Source: Euzebyales bacterium
GTDB lineage: Bacteria; Actinomycetota; Nitriliruptoria; Euzebyales; Egibacteraceae
Direction of reading: 5' to 3'
NCBI GenBank assembly: GCA_013695145.1
Contig: JACDBB010000187.1
Location: 1-32,796 of the forward strand
DNA length: 32,796 nt
Shown: positions 7,861-16,273 of the stretch, in pieces
Layout of the letters: each line of letters starts with the position of its first letter
How positions within the stretch are numbered: the first letter of the stretch is position 1
Notes under the pieces: model-generated
Database searches by the model: none
The model's input: only the letters and a program-made list of their open reading frames with translations
What the model was told of the DNA's origin: nothing
Made by a program: the position numbers and the translations under genes

Positions 7861-9369
7861 GTGGCGATTCCCAAGTACCTCGGCACCGAGACCGAGTACG
7901 GCATCTCGGTCATCGGACGGCCCGACTTCAACCCCGTGCTGGCGTCTTCGCTGGTCGTGAACGCCTACGCGGCAGACGGGCGCCCACGGGCCAGGTGGGA
8001 CTACGAGGAGGAGAACCCCCTGCGCGACGCGCGGGGGTTCACCCAGTCGGGCGGGCACGAGTCTCCTCCGGAGGACGATGTCGGGCTGGCCAACTCCATC
8101 CTCACCAACGGCGCGCGCTTCTACGTCGACCATGCCCACCCCGAGTACTCCTCGCCGGAGTGCTCCAACCCGCGGGACGCGGTCGTCTGGGACAAGGCGG
8201 GGGAGCGCATCCTCGAGATCGCCGCCCAGCGGGCCGCCCATCTGCTGCCCGGCGCCGACCCGTCCGGCGACCGCTCGCCGGGTCGGATCCTGATCACCAA
8301 GAACAACACCGACGGCAAGGGCGCCGCCTACGGGATGCACGAGAACTACATCGTCGAGCGGTCGCTGCCGTTCGGCGAGCTCGTGCGGCAGGTCACGCCG
8401 TTCTTCGTGTCCCGCCAGGTGATGGTCGGCGCCGGCCGGATCGGCAACGAGTTCAACCTCGCCGACGTGGGCTACCAGATCGCCCAGCGCAGCGACTTCT
8501 TCGAGGTCGAGGTGGGCCTGGAGACCACGCTGAAGCGGCCCATCGTCAACACCCGCGACGAACCGCACGCCGACCCCGACCGCTTCCGCCGCCTCCACGT
8601 GATCATCGGCGACGCGAACATGAGCGAGGTCGCCACCTTCGCCAAGCTCGGCTCGACCGCCCTGGTCCTGGCGATGATCGAGGACCACTTCCTGCCGGAC
8701 GCGCCCGCCCTGGCCCGCCCCGTCAAGTCGCTGCACGCGATGTCCCACGACCTGTCCTGCCGCGGCACCCACGAGCTCTCCGACGGCAGGGCGGTGACGC
8801 CGCTCGACCTGCAGTGGCACTACCTCGACCACGCGCAGAAGTACGTCGAGGACGGCCGGGCGCCGGACTGGGCTCCCGCGGTGTGCGCCACCTGGACGCG
8901 CCTGTTGGACGGCCTTGCCGAGGACCCCATGAGCCTGGACGGCGTCGTCGACTGGGTGACCAAGTACCGGCTGCTGTCCCGCTACGTCGAGCGTGACGGC
9001 CTGGAGTGGACCGCGGACAAGCTGAAGCTGATCGACGTGCAGTACCACGACGTGCGCCAAGACAAGGGCCTGTACAACCGGCTGGCCGCGTCGGGACGAG
9101 TCGAACGCATGGTCGACGAGGACGAGGTCCAGCGGGCGATCGGCAACCCGCCGGAGGACACCCGGGCGTACTTCCGCGGTCGCTGCCTGGAGAAGTACCG
9201 CGATCAGGTCGCCGCGGCAGGATGGGACTCGATCATCTTCGACGTCGGCGGCGAGACCCTTCAACGGGTCCCCATGATGGACCCCGCCAAAGGCGGCAAG
9301 GCGGCCACCGGCGTCCTCATCGATCGCAGCGCCACCGCGAAGGAGCTGCTCGCCGAGCTCGAGCGGTAA
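7861..9369 (+). CDS. dop: Depupylase/deamidase Dop
   Basis: Glutamine-synthetase-fold enzyme that removes Pup from conjugated proteins and, in species with Gln-ended Pup, deamidates Pup. Begins with the conserved GTETEYGIS (metal-binding Glu10). An insertion of roughly 40 residues, the Dop-loop, lies about 40-80 (DYEEENPLRDARGF), absent from PafA. It is followed by the active-site segment FYVDHAHPEYSSPEC. The C-terminal half carries NTRDEPHAD and VIIGDANMSE, shared with PafA. About 502 residues, normal length. The neighbouring Pup ends in Glu, so only the depupylase activity should be needed here. Start GTG at 7861 fits the family N-terminus. Confidence 0.97.
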   Translation: MAIPKYLGTETEYGISVIGRPDFNPVLASSLVVNAYAADGRPRARWDYEEENPLRDARGFTQSGGHESPPEDDVGLANSILTNGARFYVDHAHPEYSSPECSNPRDAVVWDKAGERILEIAAQRAAHLLPGADPSGDRSPGRILITKNNTDGKGAAYGMHENYIVERSLPFGELVRQVTPFFVSRQVMVGAGRIGNEFNLADVGYQIAQRSDFFEVEVGLETTLKRPIVNTRDEPHADPDRFRRLHVIIGDANMSEVATFAKLGSTALVLAMIEDHFLPDAPALARPVKSLHAMSHDLSCRGTHELSDGRAVTPLDLQWHYLDHAQKYVEDGRAPDWAPAVCATWTRLLDGLAEDPMSLDGVVDWVTKYRLLSRYVERDGLEWTADKLKLIDVQYHDVRQDKGLYNRLAASGRVERMVDEDEVQRAIGNPPEDTRAYFRGRCLEKYRDQVAAAGWDSIIFDVGGETLQRVPMMDPAKGGKAATGVLIDRSATAKELLAELER

Positions 9370-9425
9370 GGCGTGGCGACGCCGCCAGACGCTGGCGCGG
9401 GCACGATGCCGACGTGGGTCGCCGC

Positions 9426-9431
9426 TACACT
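9426..9431 (+). promoter_or_regulatory. Putative -10 box for pup-prcB-prcA
   Basis: TACACT in the dop-pup gap, in the same local context (CTACACTCG) as the box before the ATPase gene (CTATACTCG). No convincing -35. A direct repeat GTAGATCGG occurs downstream at 9447-9455 and 9459-9467, inside the predicted leader. Confidence 0.4.
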
Positions 9432-9490
9432 CGGTGCCCACGGCCCGTAGATCGGCCGGTAGATCGGTCCCGAGACCGCGGGAGGGCGCC

Positions 9491-9679
9491 ATGAGCGACG
9501 GTGGACAGGTCCGCAAGCAGCGGGCCCGCAAGAACGACACCGAGGAGAGCTCCGAGGCCACGACGGCCGAGGAGGTCGACACCTCCGATGTCGACGACCT
9601 GCTCGACGAGATCGACGAGGTCCTGGAGGAGAACGCCGAGGAGTTCGTCAAGAACTACGTCCAGAAGGGCGGCGAGTGA
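9491..9679 (+). CDS. pup: Prokaryotic ubiquitin-like protein Pup (Glu-ended)
   Basis: Small disordered protein tag that PafA attaches to lysines of target proteins. The 62-residue product has the acidic middle part, a helix-forming segment (VDDLLDEIDEVLEENAEEF) that binds the ATPase coiled coil, and the diagnostic C-terminus FVKNYVQKGGE. The last codon is GAG, so the gene encodes Glu directly instead of the Gln of mycobacterial Pup. ATG at 9491 has GGAGGG four bases upstream; the frame is open further upstream but without a ribosome site. The stop overlaps the prcB GTG (GTGA), so tag and protease core are coupled in translation. Confidence 0.97.
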   Translation: MSDGGQVRKQRARKNDTEESSEATTAEEVDTSDVDDLLDEIDEVLEENAEEFVKNYVQKGGE

Positions 9680-10485
9680 GGTTCGACGACCCGGCGTTCG
9701 CCGCGCCGTTCGACCTCGCCGCACCCAGCTTCGCCGCACTGCTGAGCCACCAGGCGCCGCAGGCGCTCGACGCCGCGTTCCGGACCGCTGAGGCGAGCAT
9801 GCCCACCCATGTCGAGGGGACGACGGTCCTCGCGCTGACCTACGCCGGTGACGGCCAGGGCGTCGTCATGGCCGGCGACCGGCGGGCCACCGCGGGCAAT
9901 GTGATCTCCAAGCGGGACGTGCGCAAGGTGTTCGAGGCCGACGCGTGGTCGGCCGTCGCAGTCTCGGGCGTCGCGGGCCCCGCCATGGAGCTCGCCAAGG
10001 TGTTCGCCACCGAGCTGGAGCACTACGAGAAGGTCGAGGGCGCGCCGCTGTCGCTTGAGGGCAAGGCCAACAAGCTCGCGCAGATGGTCCGTGCCAACCT
10101 GCCGATGGCGATGCAGGGGCTGGTCGTGGTGCCGCTGTTCGCCGGCTACGACCCGCGGGGGACGACCGCGCGAATCTACGAGTTCGACGCCGCCGGCGGC
10201 CGTTACGAGGAGAAGCGCTTCGCCAGCACCGGGTCGGGCGGCCGCGACGCCCGCGGGTCGCTGAAGGCCCGCTACCGCGCCGACCTGGCACGCGACGAGG
10301 CCGTGTCCATGGCCATCGAGGCACTGTGGGACGCCGCCGACGAGGACTCTGCGACCGGCGGTCCTGATGTCGTCCGCGGCATCTACCCGCTGGTCGCGAT
10401 CATCGATGTCGACGGCTACCGCGAGCTGGCAGACGACGACATCGCCGCGCGCGTCGAGCAAGTCATCGCGTCCCGCCGGATCTGA
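9676..10485 (+). CDS. prcB: Proteasome subunit beta PrcB
   Basis: Catalytic subunit of the 20S core. A propeptide of 48 residues ends at HVEG, and the mature protein starts with Thr49 (TTVLALTYAGDG), the N-terminal nucleophile. The active-site Asp (MAGDRRATAG) and Lys (SKRDVRKVF) follow at the expected spacing. About 269 residues before processing. It starts in the pup stop codon and is followed by prcA after 68 bases. The stop region carries an 11-bp tandem duplication (10478-10499). Confidence 0.96.
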   Translation: MRFDDPAFAAPFDLAAPSFAALLSHQAPQALDAAFRTAEASMPTHVEGTTVLALTYAGDGQGVVMAGDRRATAGNVISKRDVRKVFEADAWSAVAVSGVAGPAMELAKVFATELEHYEKVEGAPLSLEGKANKLAQMVRANLPMAMQGLVVVPLFAGYDPRGTTARIYEFDAAGGRYEEKRFASTGSGGRDARGSLKARYRADLARDEAVSMAIEALWDAADEDSATGGPDVVRGIYPLVAIIDVDGYRELADDDIAARVEQVIASRRI

Positions 10486-10553
10486 CCCGGATCTGACCCG
10501 GCAAGTCTGCTCCCGGCGAACCAAGCCCGACGAAACCCACAAGGAGGCCCGAC

Positions 10554-11237
10554 GTGGCGATGATGCCGTACGTCAGCCCCGAGCAGCTGATGAAGGACCG
10601 GGCAGAGTTCGCCCAGAAGGGGATCAGCCGGGGCAAATCTGTCGTCGGGCTCGCGTACGCCGACGGCGTGCTCTTCGTCTCGGAGAACCCCTCGACCAGC
10701 CTGCACAAGGTCTCGGAGATCTACGACCGCATCGGTTTCGCCGCGGTCGGCAAGTACAACGAGTTCGAGCAGCTGCGCGTCGCCGGCATTCGCATCGCCG
10801 ATGTCAAGGGCTACACCTACGCCCGCGAGGACGTCACTGGCAGGGCGCTGGCCAACGCTTACGCCAACTTCCTGGGGGCGGGCTTCACCGAGAGCTCCAA
10901 GCCCTTCGAGGTCGAGCTCGTGGTCGCCGAGGTGCTGCCCGACGGCGTCGAGCTGTACCACGTCCGCTACGACGGGTTCATCACCGACGAGGCCGGCTAC
11001 GTCGCGATCGGCGGCATCTCCGAGGCGATCACCACGGCGCTGGCCGACCAGTTCGATCCGCAGGCGTCCCTCCAGGGGGCGCTGGTGGCCGCCCGCCACG
11101 CGCTGTCCACCGGCGAGGACCGCGAGGTCGAGCCCGCCGGGCTCGAGGTCGCAGGGCTGGACCGTACGCGCGGGCGCCGCAAGTTCTTCCGTGCGTCCGC
11201 GGTGGCCGTCGCCGAGCTGCTCGAGGCGACCGAGTAG
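10554..11237 (+). CDS. prcA: Proteasome subunit alpha PrcA
   Basis: Non-catalytic outer-ring subunit whose N-terminus gates the pore and whose surface binds the C-terminal QYL of the ATPase. Starts [23 protein letters not shown] in the family manner and continues with [19 protein letters not shown] and [16 protein letters not shown]. About 227 residues. GTG at 10554 has AAGGAGG six bases upstream, the strongest ribosome site in the cluster. No nucleophilic Thr is expected or seen. Confidence 0.96.
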   Translation: MAMMPYVSPEQLMKDRAEFAQKGISRGKSVVGLAYADGVLFVSENPSTSLHKVSEIYDRIGFAAVGKYNEFEQLRVAGIRIADVKGYTYAREDVTGRALANAYANFLGAGFTESSKPFEVELVVAEVLPDGVELYHVRYDGFITDEAGYVAIGGISEAITTALADQFDPQASLQGALVAARHALSTGEDREVEPAGLEVAGLDRTRGRRKFFRASAVAVAELLEATE

Positions 11238-11270
11238 CCGCCACGCGCCCGCGGGCAACGCGCACGGCCG

Positions 11271-11276
11271 TACACT
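11271..11276 (+). promoter_or_regulatory. Putative -10 box for pafA
   Basis: TACACT in the prcA-pafA gap, same as the box before pup. It would give pafA a promoter of its own with a leader of about 60 bases. No -35 recognised. Confidence 0.35.
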
Positions 11277-11343
11277 GGCGGACCACGCCGACGTGGCTCG
11301 CCAAGGCGTGGAGAACAGGCGCGGCAACCAAGGGGCGAGGCGA

Positions 11344-12699
11344 ATGCAGCGCCGGATCTTCGGTATCGAGGTCGAGTACGGCGTCACCTGCACGTTCCGC
11401 GGGCAGCGGCGCCTGTCGCCTGACGAGGTGGCCCGCTACCTGTTCCGCAGGGTCGTCAGCTGGGGCCGCTCCTCCAACGTGTTCCTCGAGAACGGCGCGC
11501 GGCTGTACCTCGACGTCGGCTCCCACCCTGAGTACGCGACCCCCGAGTGCGACACCGTCCGGGCCGTCGTCACCCACGACAAGGCGGGCGAGCGGATCCT
11601 CGAGGGCCTGGTCGAACAGGCCGAGCAGCGCCTCCATGAGGAGGGCATCGCCGGTCAGATCTACCTGTTCAAGAACAACACCGACTCGGCGGGCAACTCC
11701 TACGGCAGCCACGAGAACTACCTTGTCGCGCGGGTGGGGGAGTTCCAGAAGCTGGCAGACACCCTGATCCCGTTCCTGGTGACCAGGCAGATCTACGCCG
11801 GCGCCGGCAAGGTGCTGACCACGCCGCGGGGGGCGGTCTTCTCGATCTCGCAGCGCGCCGAGCACATCTGGGAGGGTCTGTCCTCAGCAACGACTCGCAG
11901 CCGTCCGATCATCAACAGCAGGGACGAGCCCCACGCCGACGCGGAGCGCTACCGGCGGCTGCACGTCATCGTCGGCGACTCGAACATGAGCGAGCACGCC
12001 GTCTGGCTCAAGGTCGCCACCACCGATCTGGTGCTGCGCATGGTCGAGTCGGGCACCGTGATGCGCGACCTGACGCTGGACAACCCGATCCGCGCCATCC
12101 GCGAGATCAGCCACGACATGACCTGCAGGCGCCGGGTCCGGCTGGCGGGCGGCCGCGAGATGAGCGCCCTCGAGATCCAGACCGAGTACTTCAACCGGGT
12201 GTCGCAGTTCATCGAGCACGCTGGCACCGACCCGGAGACGGAGCGAGTCCTCGCCGCGTGGGGCCGCGTGCTGCAGGGCCTCGCCGACGACCCCCTGAAG
12301 CTGTCGCGGGAGTGCGACTGGGTCGCCAAGTACCAGCTACTGGCCGACTACCGGCGCCGTCATGACTTGCCGCTGTCGCACCCGCGGATCGCGATGCTGG
12401 ACCTGCAGTACCACGACGTGAACCGCAGCCGCGGCCTGTACTACCTGCTGGAGCGACGCGACAAGATCGACCGCGTGGTCACAGAAGCCGAGATCAACGA
12501 GGCGACCCGCGTGCCGCCCCAGACGACCCGCGCCAAGCTGCGCGGGGAGTTCATCCGCGAGGCCAAGCGCAAGCGCCGCGACTTCACGGTCGACTGGGTG
12601 CACCTGAAGCTCAACGACCAGGCGCAACGCACGGTGCTGTGCAAGGACCCGTTCCGTCACACCGACGAGCGAGTCGAGAAGCTCATCGCCTCGATGTGA
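11344..12699 (+). CDS. pafA: Pup-protein ligase PafA
   Basis: Joins the C-terminal glutamate of Pup to a lysine side chain of target proteins, using ATP. Glutamine-synthetase fold as in Dop: metal ligands in [10 protein letters not shown] (Glu9, Glu11), active-site Asp57 in [24 protein letters not shown], and the C-terminal [18 protein letters not shown]. No Dop-loop insertion, which separates it from dop. 451 residues, almost identical in length to mycobacterial PafA. Ribosome site AAGGGGCGAGG directly upstream. In mycobacteria it is followed by pafB-pafC; here an oppositely oriented penicillin-binding protein gene intervenes. Confidence 0.97.
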   Translation: MQRRIFGIEVEYGVTCTFRGQRRLSPDEVARYLFRRVVSWGRSSNVFLENGARLYLDVGSHPEYATPECDTVRAVVTHDKAGERILEGLVEQAEQRLHEEGIAGQIYLFKNNTDSAGNSYGSHENYLVARVGEFQKLADTLIPFLVTRQIYAGAGKVLTTPRGAVFSISQRAEHIWEGLSSATTRSRPIINSRDEPHADAERYRRLHVIVGDSNMSEHAVWLKVATTDLVLRMVESGTVMRDLTLDNPIRAIREISHDMTCRRRVRLAGGREMSALEIQTEYFNRVSQFIEHAGTDPETERVLAAWGRVLQGLADDPLKLSRECDWVAKYQLLADYRRRHDLPLSHPRIAMLDLQYHDVNRSRGLYYLLERRDKIDRVVTEAEINEATRVPPQTTRAKLRGEFIREAKRKRRDFTVDWVHLKLNDQAQRTVLCKDPFRHTDERVEKLIASM

Positions 12700-12720
12700 G
12701 AGGCCGCCTCTCGGCGCGTG

Positions 12721-15165
12721 CTATCCCTCGGCCTGGTCGCCGTCGCCATCGTCCGGTGGGCCGGTCGGCTCGGGGGGCGGCGGCAGCGTGGGCCCGGGCT
12801 CGGACGGCGGCTCAGGCTCGGACGGCGGCTCGGTCGCCGTCGGAGGTTCGGGGTCCGGGTCCGCTGGCGGCTCCTCCGTGGGCTCCGGGTCGGGTTCGGG
12901 CTCCTCAGTGGTGGGCTCCGGCTCGGGCTCGGGAGGCGGCGGCGGCGGTGGTGGCGGCGGGGGCTGCTCGCCTGTCGACACGCCGAGGGTGATCTCGTCG
13001 CCCACCGACGCTGTCGACCCCCCACGGGGGCTCTGCCACAGGATCGTGCCCTCCGGGGAACCGCTGGCCACCGACACCACCTCCGGAACCAGCTTCAATG
13101 CGACCAGCTGCTGGAACGCCTCGAGCTCGGTGAGGTCGCGGACGTCGGGCACCTCGACGGGCTCGCCGGTCTGGACGGGGGTCAGATCGACGTCGACGTC
13201 GGGGAACCCGACAGGCTCGATCCCCTCGAGCGCCCGCTCCATGAACGCACGCCACATCGGTGCGGCGGTGTTGCCGCCCGTGGCCCTGTCGCCCAGCTGC
13301 TCGCGCTCGTCGGGGTTGCCGACCCACACCGCGGTGGACAGCGCCGGCGTGTAGCCCACGAACCACGCGTCGCGGTTCTCCTGGGTCGTCCCCGTCTTGC
13401 CGGCGACGTCCCAGCCCGGGATGCGCGCGGCGGTCCCGGTGCCGCTGGACACGACGGCCTGCATGATGTCGACCATCGCCGCGTTGACGGCGGGCTGCAG
13501 GACCTGCTGGGCGTCGCCGTCCGCCTCGTAGATCACCCGACCCTCGTGGTCGACCACCTTCTCGATCACGTGGGGGGTGGTGTGCTTGCCGCCGAAGGCG
13601 AACGTGCCGTAGGCGGAGGCCATCTCCAGAGGGCTTGCGCCAACGTCCAGGCCGCCGAGCGCGATCGACGGGTTGGTCTGGCCACCGAACGCCCGCTCGC
13701 TGATGCCCATGCGACCGGTGAGCTCGATGACCTCCGCTGGGCCGACCAGCAGGCCGAGCTGCGCGAAGGCGGTGTTGACGCTGCGGATCAGCGCGTCACG
13801 CAGGTCGAGGCGGCTGAAGCTGGCGTCCCCGTAGTTGCGCACCCCCTCGGTGACCCAAGGGTCGTCGAAGGGGACGAGGCCCTCGCCCATGACCGTCCGG
13901 TTCTTGCCCTCGAGCGGCAGGTTGATCGGGTAGCCCTGTTCGAGCGCCTCCGCCAGGACGAACGGCTTGAATGCCGAGCCGGGCTGGCGGCGGCCCTGCA
14001 GCGCGAGGTTGAACTGCTCCTGGTCGAAGTCACGTCCGAACGCGGCGGCCAGCACCCGCCCGTCGCGCGGGTCGACCGACGCGATCGCGCCCGTGACGCC
14101 GACGTTGCGCTGCGGGAGGTACTCGCGGACCACGCGCTCCGCGTGGCGCTGCAGGTCAGGGTCGATCGTGGTGTAGATCTGCAGCCCGCCGCTGAACATG
14201 GCGTCGATGCGCGCCGCGCGATCCTCCCCGAACGCGGGGTTGTTGAAGAACTCCTGCTTGACCGCCTCGACGATGTAGGGCTCCCTGGCCTGCTGGACCC
14301 GCGCGGGAAGAACCCCCAGGGGCAGCTCGGCCACCATCTCCGAGCTGGCGCGGTCGAGGTTGCCCATGGCCACCATCCCCTCGAGCACCGAGTCCCGGCG
14401 GATGCGCATCGTCTCGGGGTCCGTGCGCGGGTCGAAGGCGCCGGGGGCGCGCACCATCGACGCCAGGAGCGCGGCCTGCTCGACGCGTAGCTCCTCGGGG
14501 GGGATCCCGTAGAACTCCTCGGACGCGGCGCCGATCCCGTACGCCCCGTAGCCGAAGTACACCTGGTTCATGTAGCGGTCGAGCAGCTCATGCTTGGTGA
14601 AGCGCTGCTCCAGGGCCATCGCCTGGAACAGCTCCTCGATCTTGCGGTCGAACGTCACGTCGTCGCCGACGGTCTGCTTGGCGAGCTGCTGGGTGATCGT
14701 CGATCCGCCCTGGGTGATCTCGCCCGCCTGCAGGTTCGCGAACGCCGCACGGGCGATGCCTTCGGGGTCGTAGCCCTCGTGCTCGAAGAACTTGCGGTCC
14801 TCGGCGGCGAGCATCGCCTGCCACACGTGGTCTGGCAGGTCGTCCAGCTCGACCTCCAGCCGGTTGACCTCGTCGTGCAGGGTGGCCAGGAGCACGCCGT
14901 CGCTGGAGAACACCACCGAACGGTTGGCGAGGATCCCGAAGTCCTGCGCCTCTGGCAGGATGACCTCGAGGTCCATCGCGTTGACGACGCTGCGCACCGC
15001 TGAGGCTGTGAGCGCCTGCGCGACGAGGCTGAACACCATGACGCCGACGAGCACCCCGACGACGAGTGCGCCGCAGCGAGCCACCCAGCGCCCCCAGCGG
15101 GACAGGTCGGGCCCGGGTGCGGGTGACGGCCCGGCATGGGAGCCGGGAGGCGGCTGCGCGGACAT
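12721..15165 (-). CDS. Class A penicillin-binding protein (transglycosylase/transpeptidase) with PASTA domain
   Basis: Membrane-anchored enzyme that polymerises and cross-links peptidoglycan. One membrane helix (about residues 31-55) precedes a GT51 glycosyltransferase domain with catalytic Glu122 (EDRKFFEHEGYDP) and GGSTITQQLAKQ. The transpeptidase has Ser397 (SAFK), SVN and Lys590 (KTGTT). A PASTA repeat (PVEVPDVRDL...) follows, then a roughly 80-residue Pro/Glu tail starting with eleven consecutive prolines. ATG at 15165 is chosen for the AGGAG four bases upstream; an ATG 14 codons earlier (15207) has a weaker AAGG. Convergent with pafA, divergent from pafB. Confidence 0.95.
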   Translation of the reverse strand: MSAQPPPGSHAGPSPAPGPDLSRWGRWVARCGALVVGVLVGVMVFSLVAQALTASAVRSVVNAMDLEVILPEAQDFGILANRSVVFSSDGVLLATLHDEVNRLEVELDDLPDHVWQAMLAAEDRKFFEHEGYDPEGIARAAFANLQAGEITQGGSTITQQLAKQTVGDDVTFDRKIEELFQAMALEQRFTKHELLDRYMNQVYFGYGAYGIGAASEEFYGIPPEELRVEQAALLASMVRAPGAFDPRTDPETMRIRRDSVLEGMVAMGNLDRASSEMVAELPLGVLPARVQQAREPYIVEAVKQEFFNNPAFGEDRAARIDAMFSGGLQIYTTIDPDLQRHAERVVREYLPQRNVGVTGAIASVDPRDGRVLAAAFGRDFDQEQFNLALQGRRQPGSAFKPFVLAEALEQGYPINLPLEGKNRTVMGEGLVPFDDPWVTEGVRNYGDASFSRLDLRDALIRSVNTAFAQLGLLVGPAEVIELTGRMGISERAFGGQTNPSIALGGLDVGASPLEMASAYGTFAFGGKHTTPHVIEKVVDHEGRVIYEADGDAQQVLQPAVNAAMVDIMQAVVSSGTGTAARIPGWDVAGKTGTTQENRDAWFVGYTPALSTAVWVGNPDEREQLGDRATGGNTAAPMWRAFMERALEGIEPVGFPDVDVDLTPVQTGEPVEVPDVRDLTELEAFQQLVALKLVPEVVSVASGSPEGTILWQSPRGGSTASVGDEITLGVSTGEQPPPPPPPPPPPEPEPEPTTEEPEPDPEPTEEPPADPDPEPPTATEPPSEPEPPSEPGPTLPPPPEPTGPPDDGDGDQAEG

Positions 15166-15292
15166 CGTGCTCCTGTGCGGTGTGGGCCGGGTGCGTCCTG
15201 CCCCCATGATGCCTTCTTCGTTTCCGTGAGCGCACCGTACTGGTGGTCGACGTCACGGTGACGATCAGTGCCACCCCGGGGGCGATAGCCTC

Positions 15293-16273
15293 ATGGGTGT
15301 GGCTGACCGGCTCGAACGGCTCATCAATCTGGTGATCGCCCTGCGGGAGACGCGGGTGCCGCTGCGGGCCGCCGAGATCCGCGAGCGGGTCGCGGGCTAC
15401 GGCCAGCCCGATCCCGATACGTTCCGCCGCATGTTCGAGCGCGACAAGGCCGATCTGCGCCAGCTCGGCGTCCCGGTCGAGACCGCGCCGATCGACCGCT
15501 GGGGCGACCAGGTCGGCTATCGCATCGATCCTCGCCGCTACGATCTCCCCCCGCTCGCGCTCGCACCCGACGAGCTGGCGGCGCTGGCCCTGGCGGTCGA
15601 GGCGACCGGCCTCGGCGACGTCGGCTCCGTCGCGCTGCGCAAGCTCGAGGTCGACGCGGGCCAACCCGGCATCTGGCGTCGAGCGGGCGGACGCCCACGC
15701 GGTTTCGAGGTGGCGCTGGATGAGCCCCACCGCGACGTGCTCGCCACGGCGCAGGTCACACGGACGGCGGTGCGGTTCACCTACCGCCCTGCGCGGGCGG
15801 AGCCTGCGGAGCGCACCGTCGAGCCCCACGGGCTGGTGCACCGCAGGGGGGTCTGGTACCTGGTCGGCCGCGACCGTGCCCGCGAAGCGCGGCGCGCGTT
15901 CCGCCTGGACCGCATCGAGGGCGCGGTGCGCGAGGTCGGCGGGCCGCGCGGCTATCCCGTGCCCGAGACACCAGTCGGCGTCGACGACGTCGTGCCTGAA
16001 GCGCCCGCCGAGGTCGCGACCGCGGTCGTGGCGGCCTCGCCGGAGGTGGCCTGGCAGGTCGCTCGCCGCGCTCGGGGCGCCGGCGAGGCGGATGGTGACT
16101 GGACCGTTTTCACCGTGCCGGTCGGGGATCCGACCCAGTTCTGCGAGTGGCTGCGCGAGCACGGACCGGAGGTCGAGGTGCGCGCACCGGCCGAGCTGCG
16201 GTCGAAGCTGGTCGCGTCCCTGCAGGAACTCCTCGCCCAGGTCGAGGACATCGCCGGCGGCGGCCGCCCGTGA
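15293..16273 (+). CDS. pafB: WYL-domain transcriptional regulator PafB
   Basis: Helix-turn-helix plus WYL protein; with PafC it forms the activator of the mycobacterial DNA-damage response and is not itself needed for pupylation. N-terminus DRLERLINLVIALRETR is the family's winged-helix start, and the WYL core is visible as VRFTYRPARAEPAERTVEPHGLVHRRGVWYLVGRD. About 326 residues. There is no clear Shine-Dalgarno; a TAGCCT box at 15286-15291 lies seven bases before GTG 15299, so a leaderless start at 15299 is a real alternative to ATG 15293. Its stop overlaps the pafC start. Confidence 0.94.
   Translation: MGVADRLERLINLVIALRETRVPLRAAEIRERVAGYGQPDPDTFRRMFERDKADLRQLGVPVETAPIDRWGDQVGYRIDPRRYDLPPLALAPDELAALALAVEATGLGDVGSVALRKLEVDAGQPGIWRRAGGRPRGFEVALDEPHRDVLATAQVTRTAVRFTYRPARAEPAERTVEPHGLVHRRGVWYLVGRDRAREARRAFRLDRIEGAVREVGGPRGYPVPETPVGVDDVVPEAPAEVATAVVAASPEVAWQVARRARGAGEADGDWTVFTVPVGDPTQFCEWLREHGPEVEVRAPAELRSKLVASLQELLAQVEDIAGGGRP

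Noticed and set aside
7765-9651. 628-residue minus-strand open frame over dop and pup
   Set aside because: Mirror of the dop reading frame in G/C-rich codons; no start site signal and no domain.
12788-12965. Short G-rich repeats that could suggest a CRISPR or tandem repeat locus
   Set aside because: They encode the Pro/Glu-rich tail of the penicillin-binding protein in irregular units, with no spacer pattern.
12718-14490. 590-residue plus-strand open frame over the penicillin-binding protein
   Set aside because: Opposite a protein with complete glycosyltransferase and transpeptidase motifs; the forward translation is only a complement of those codons.
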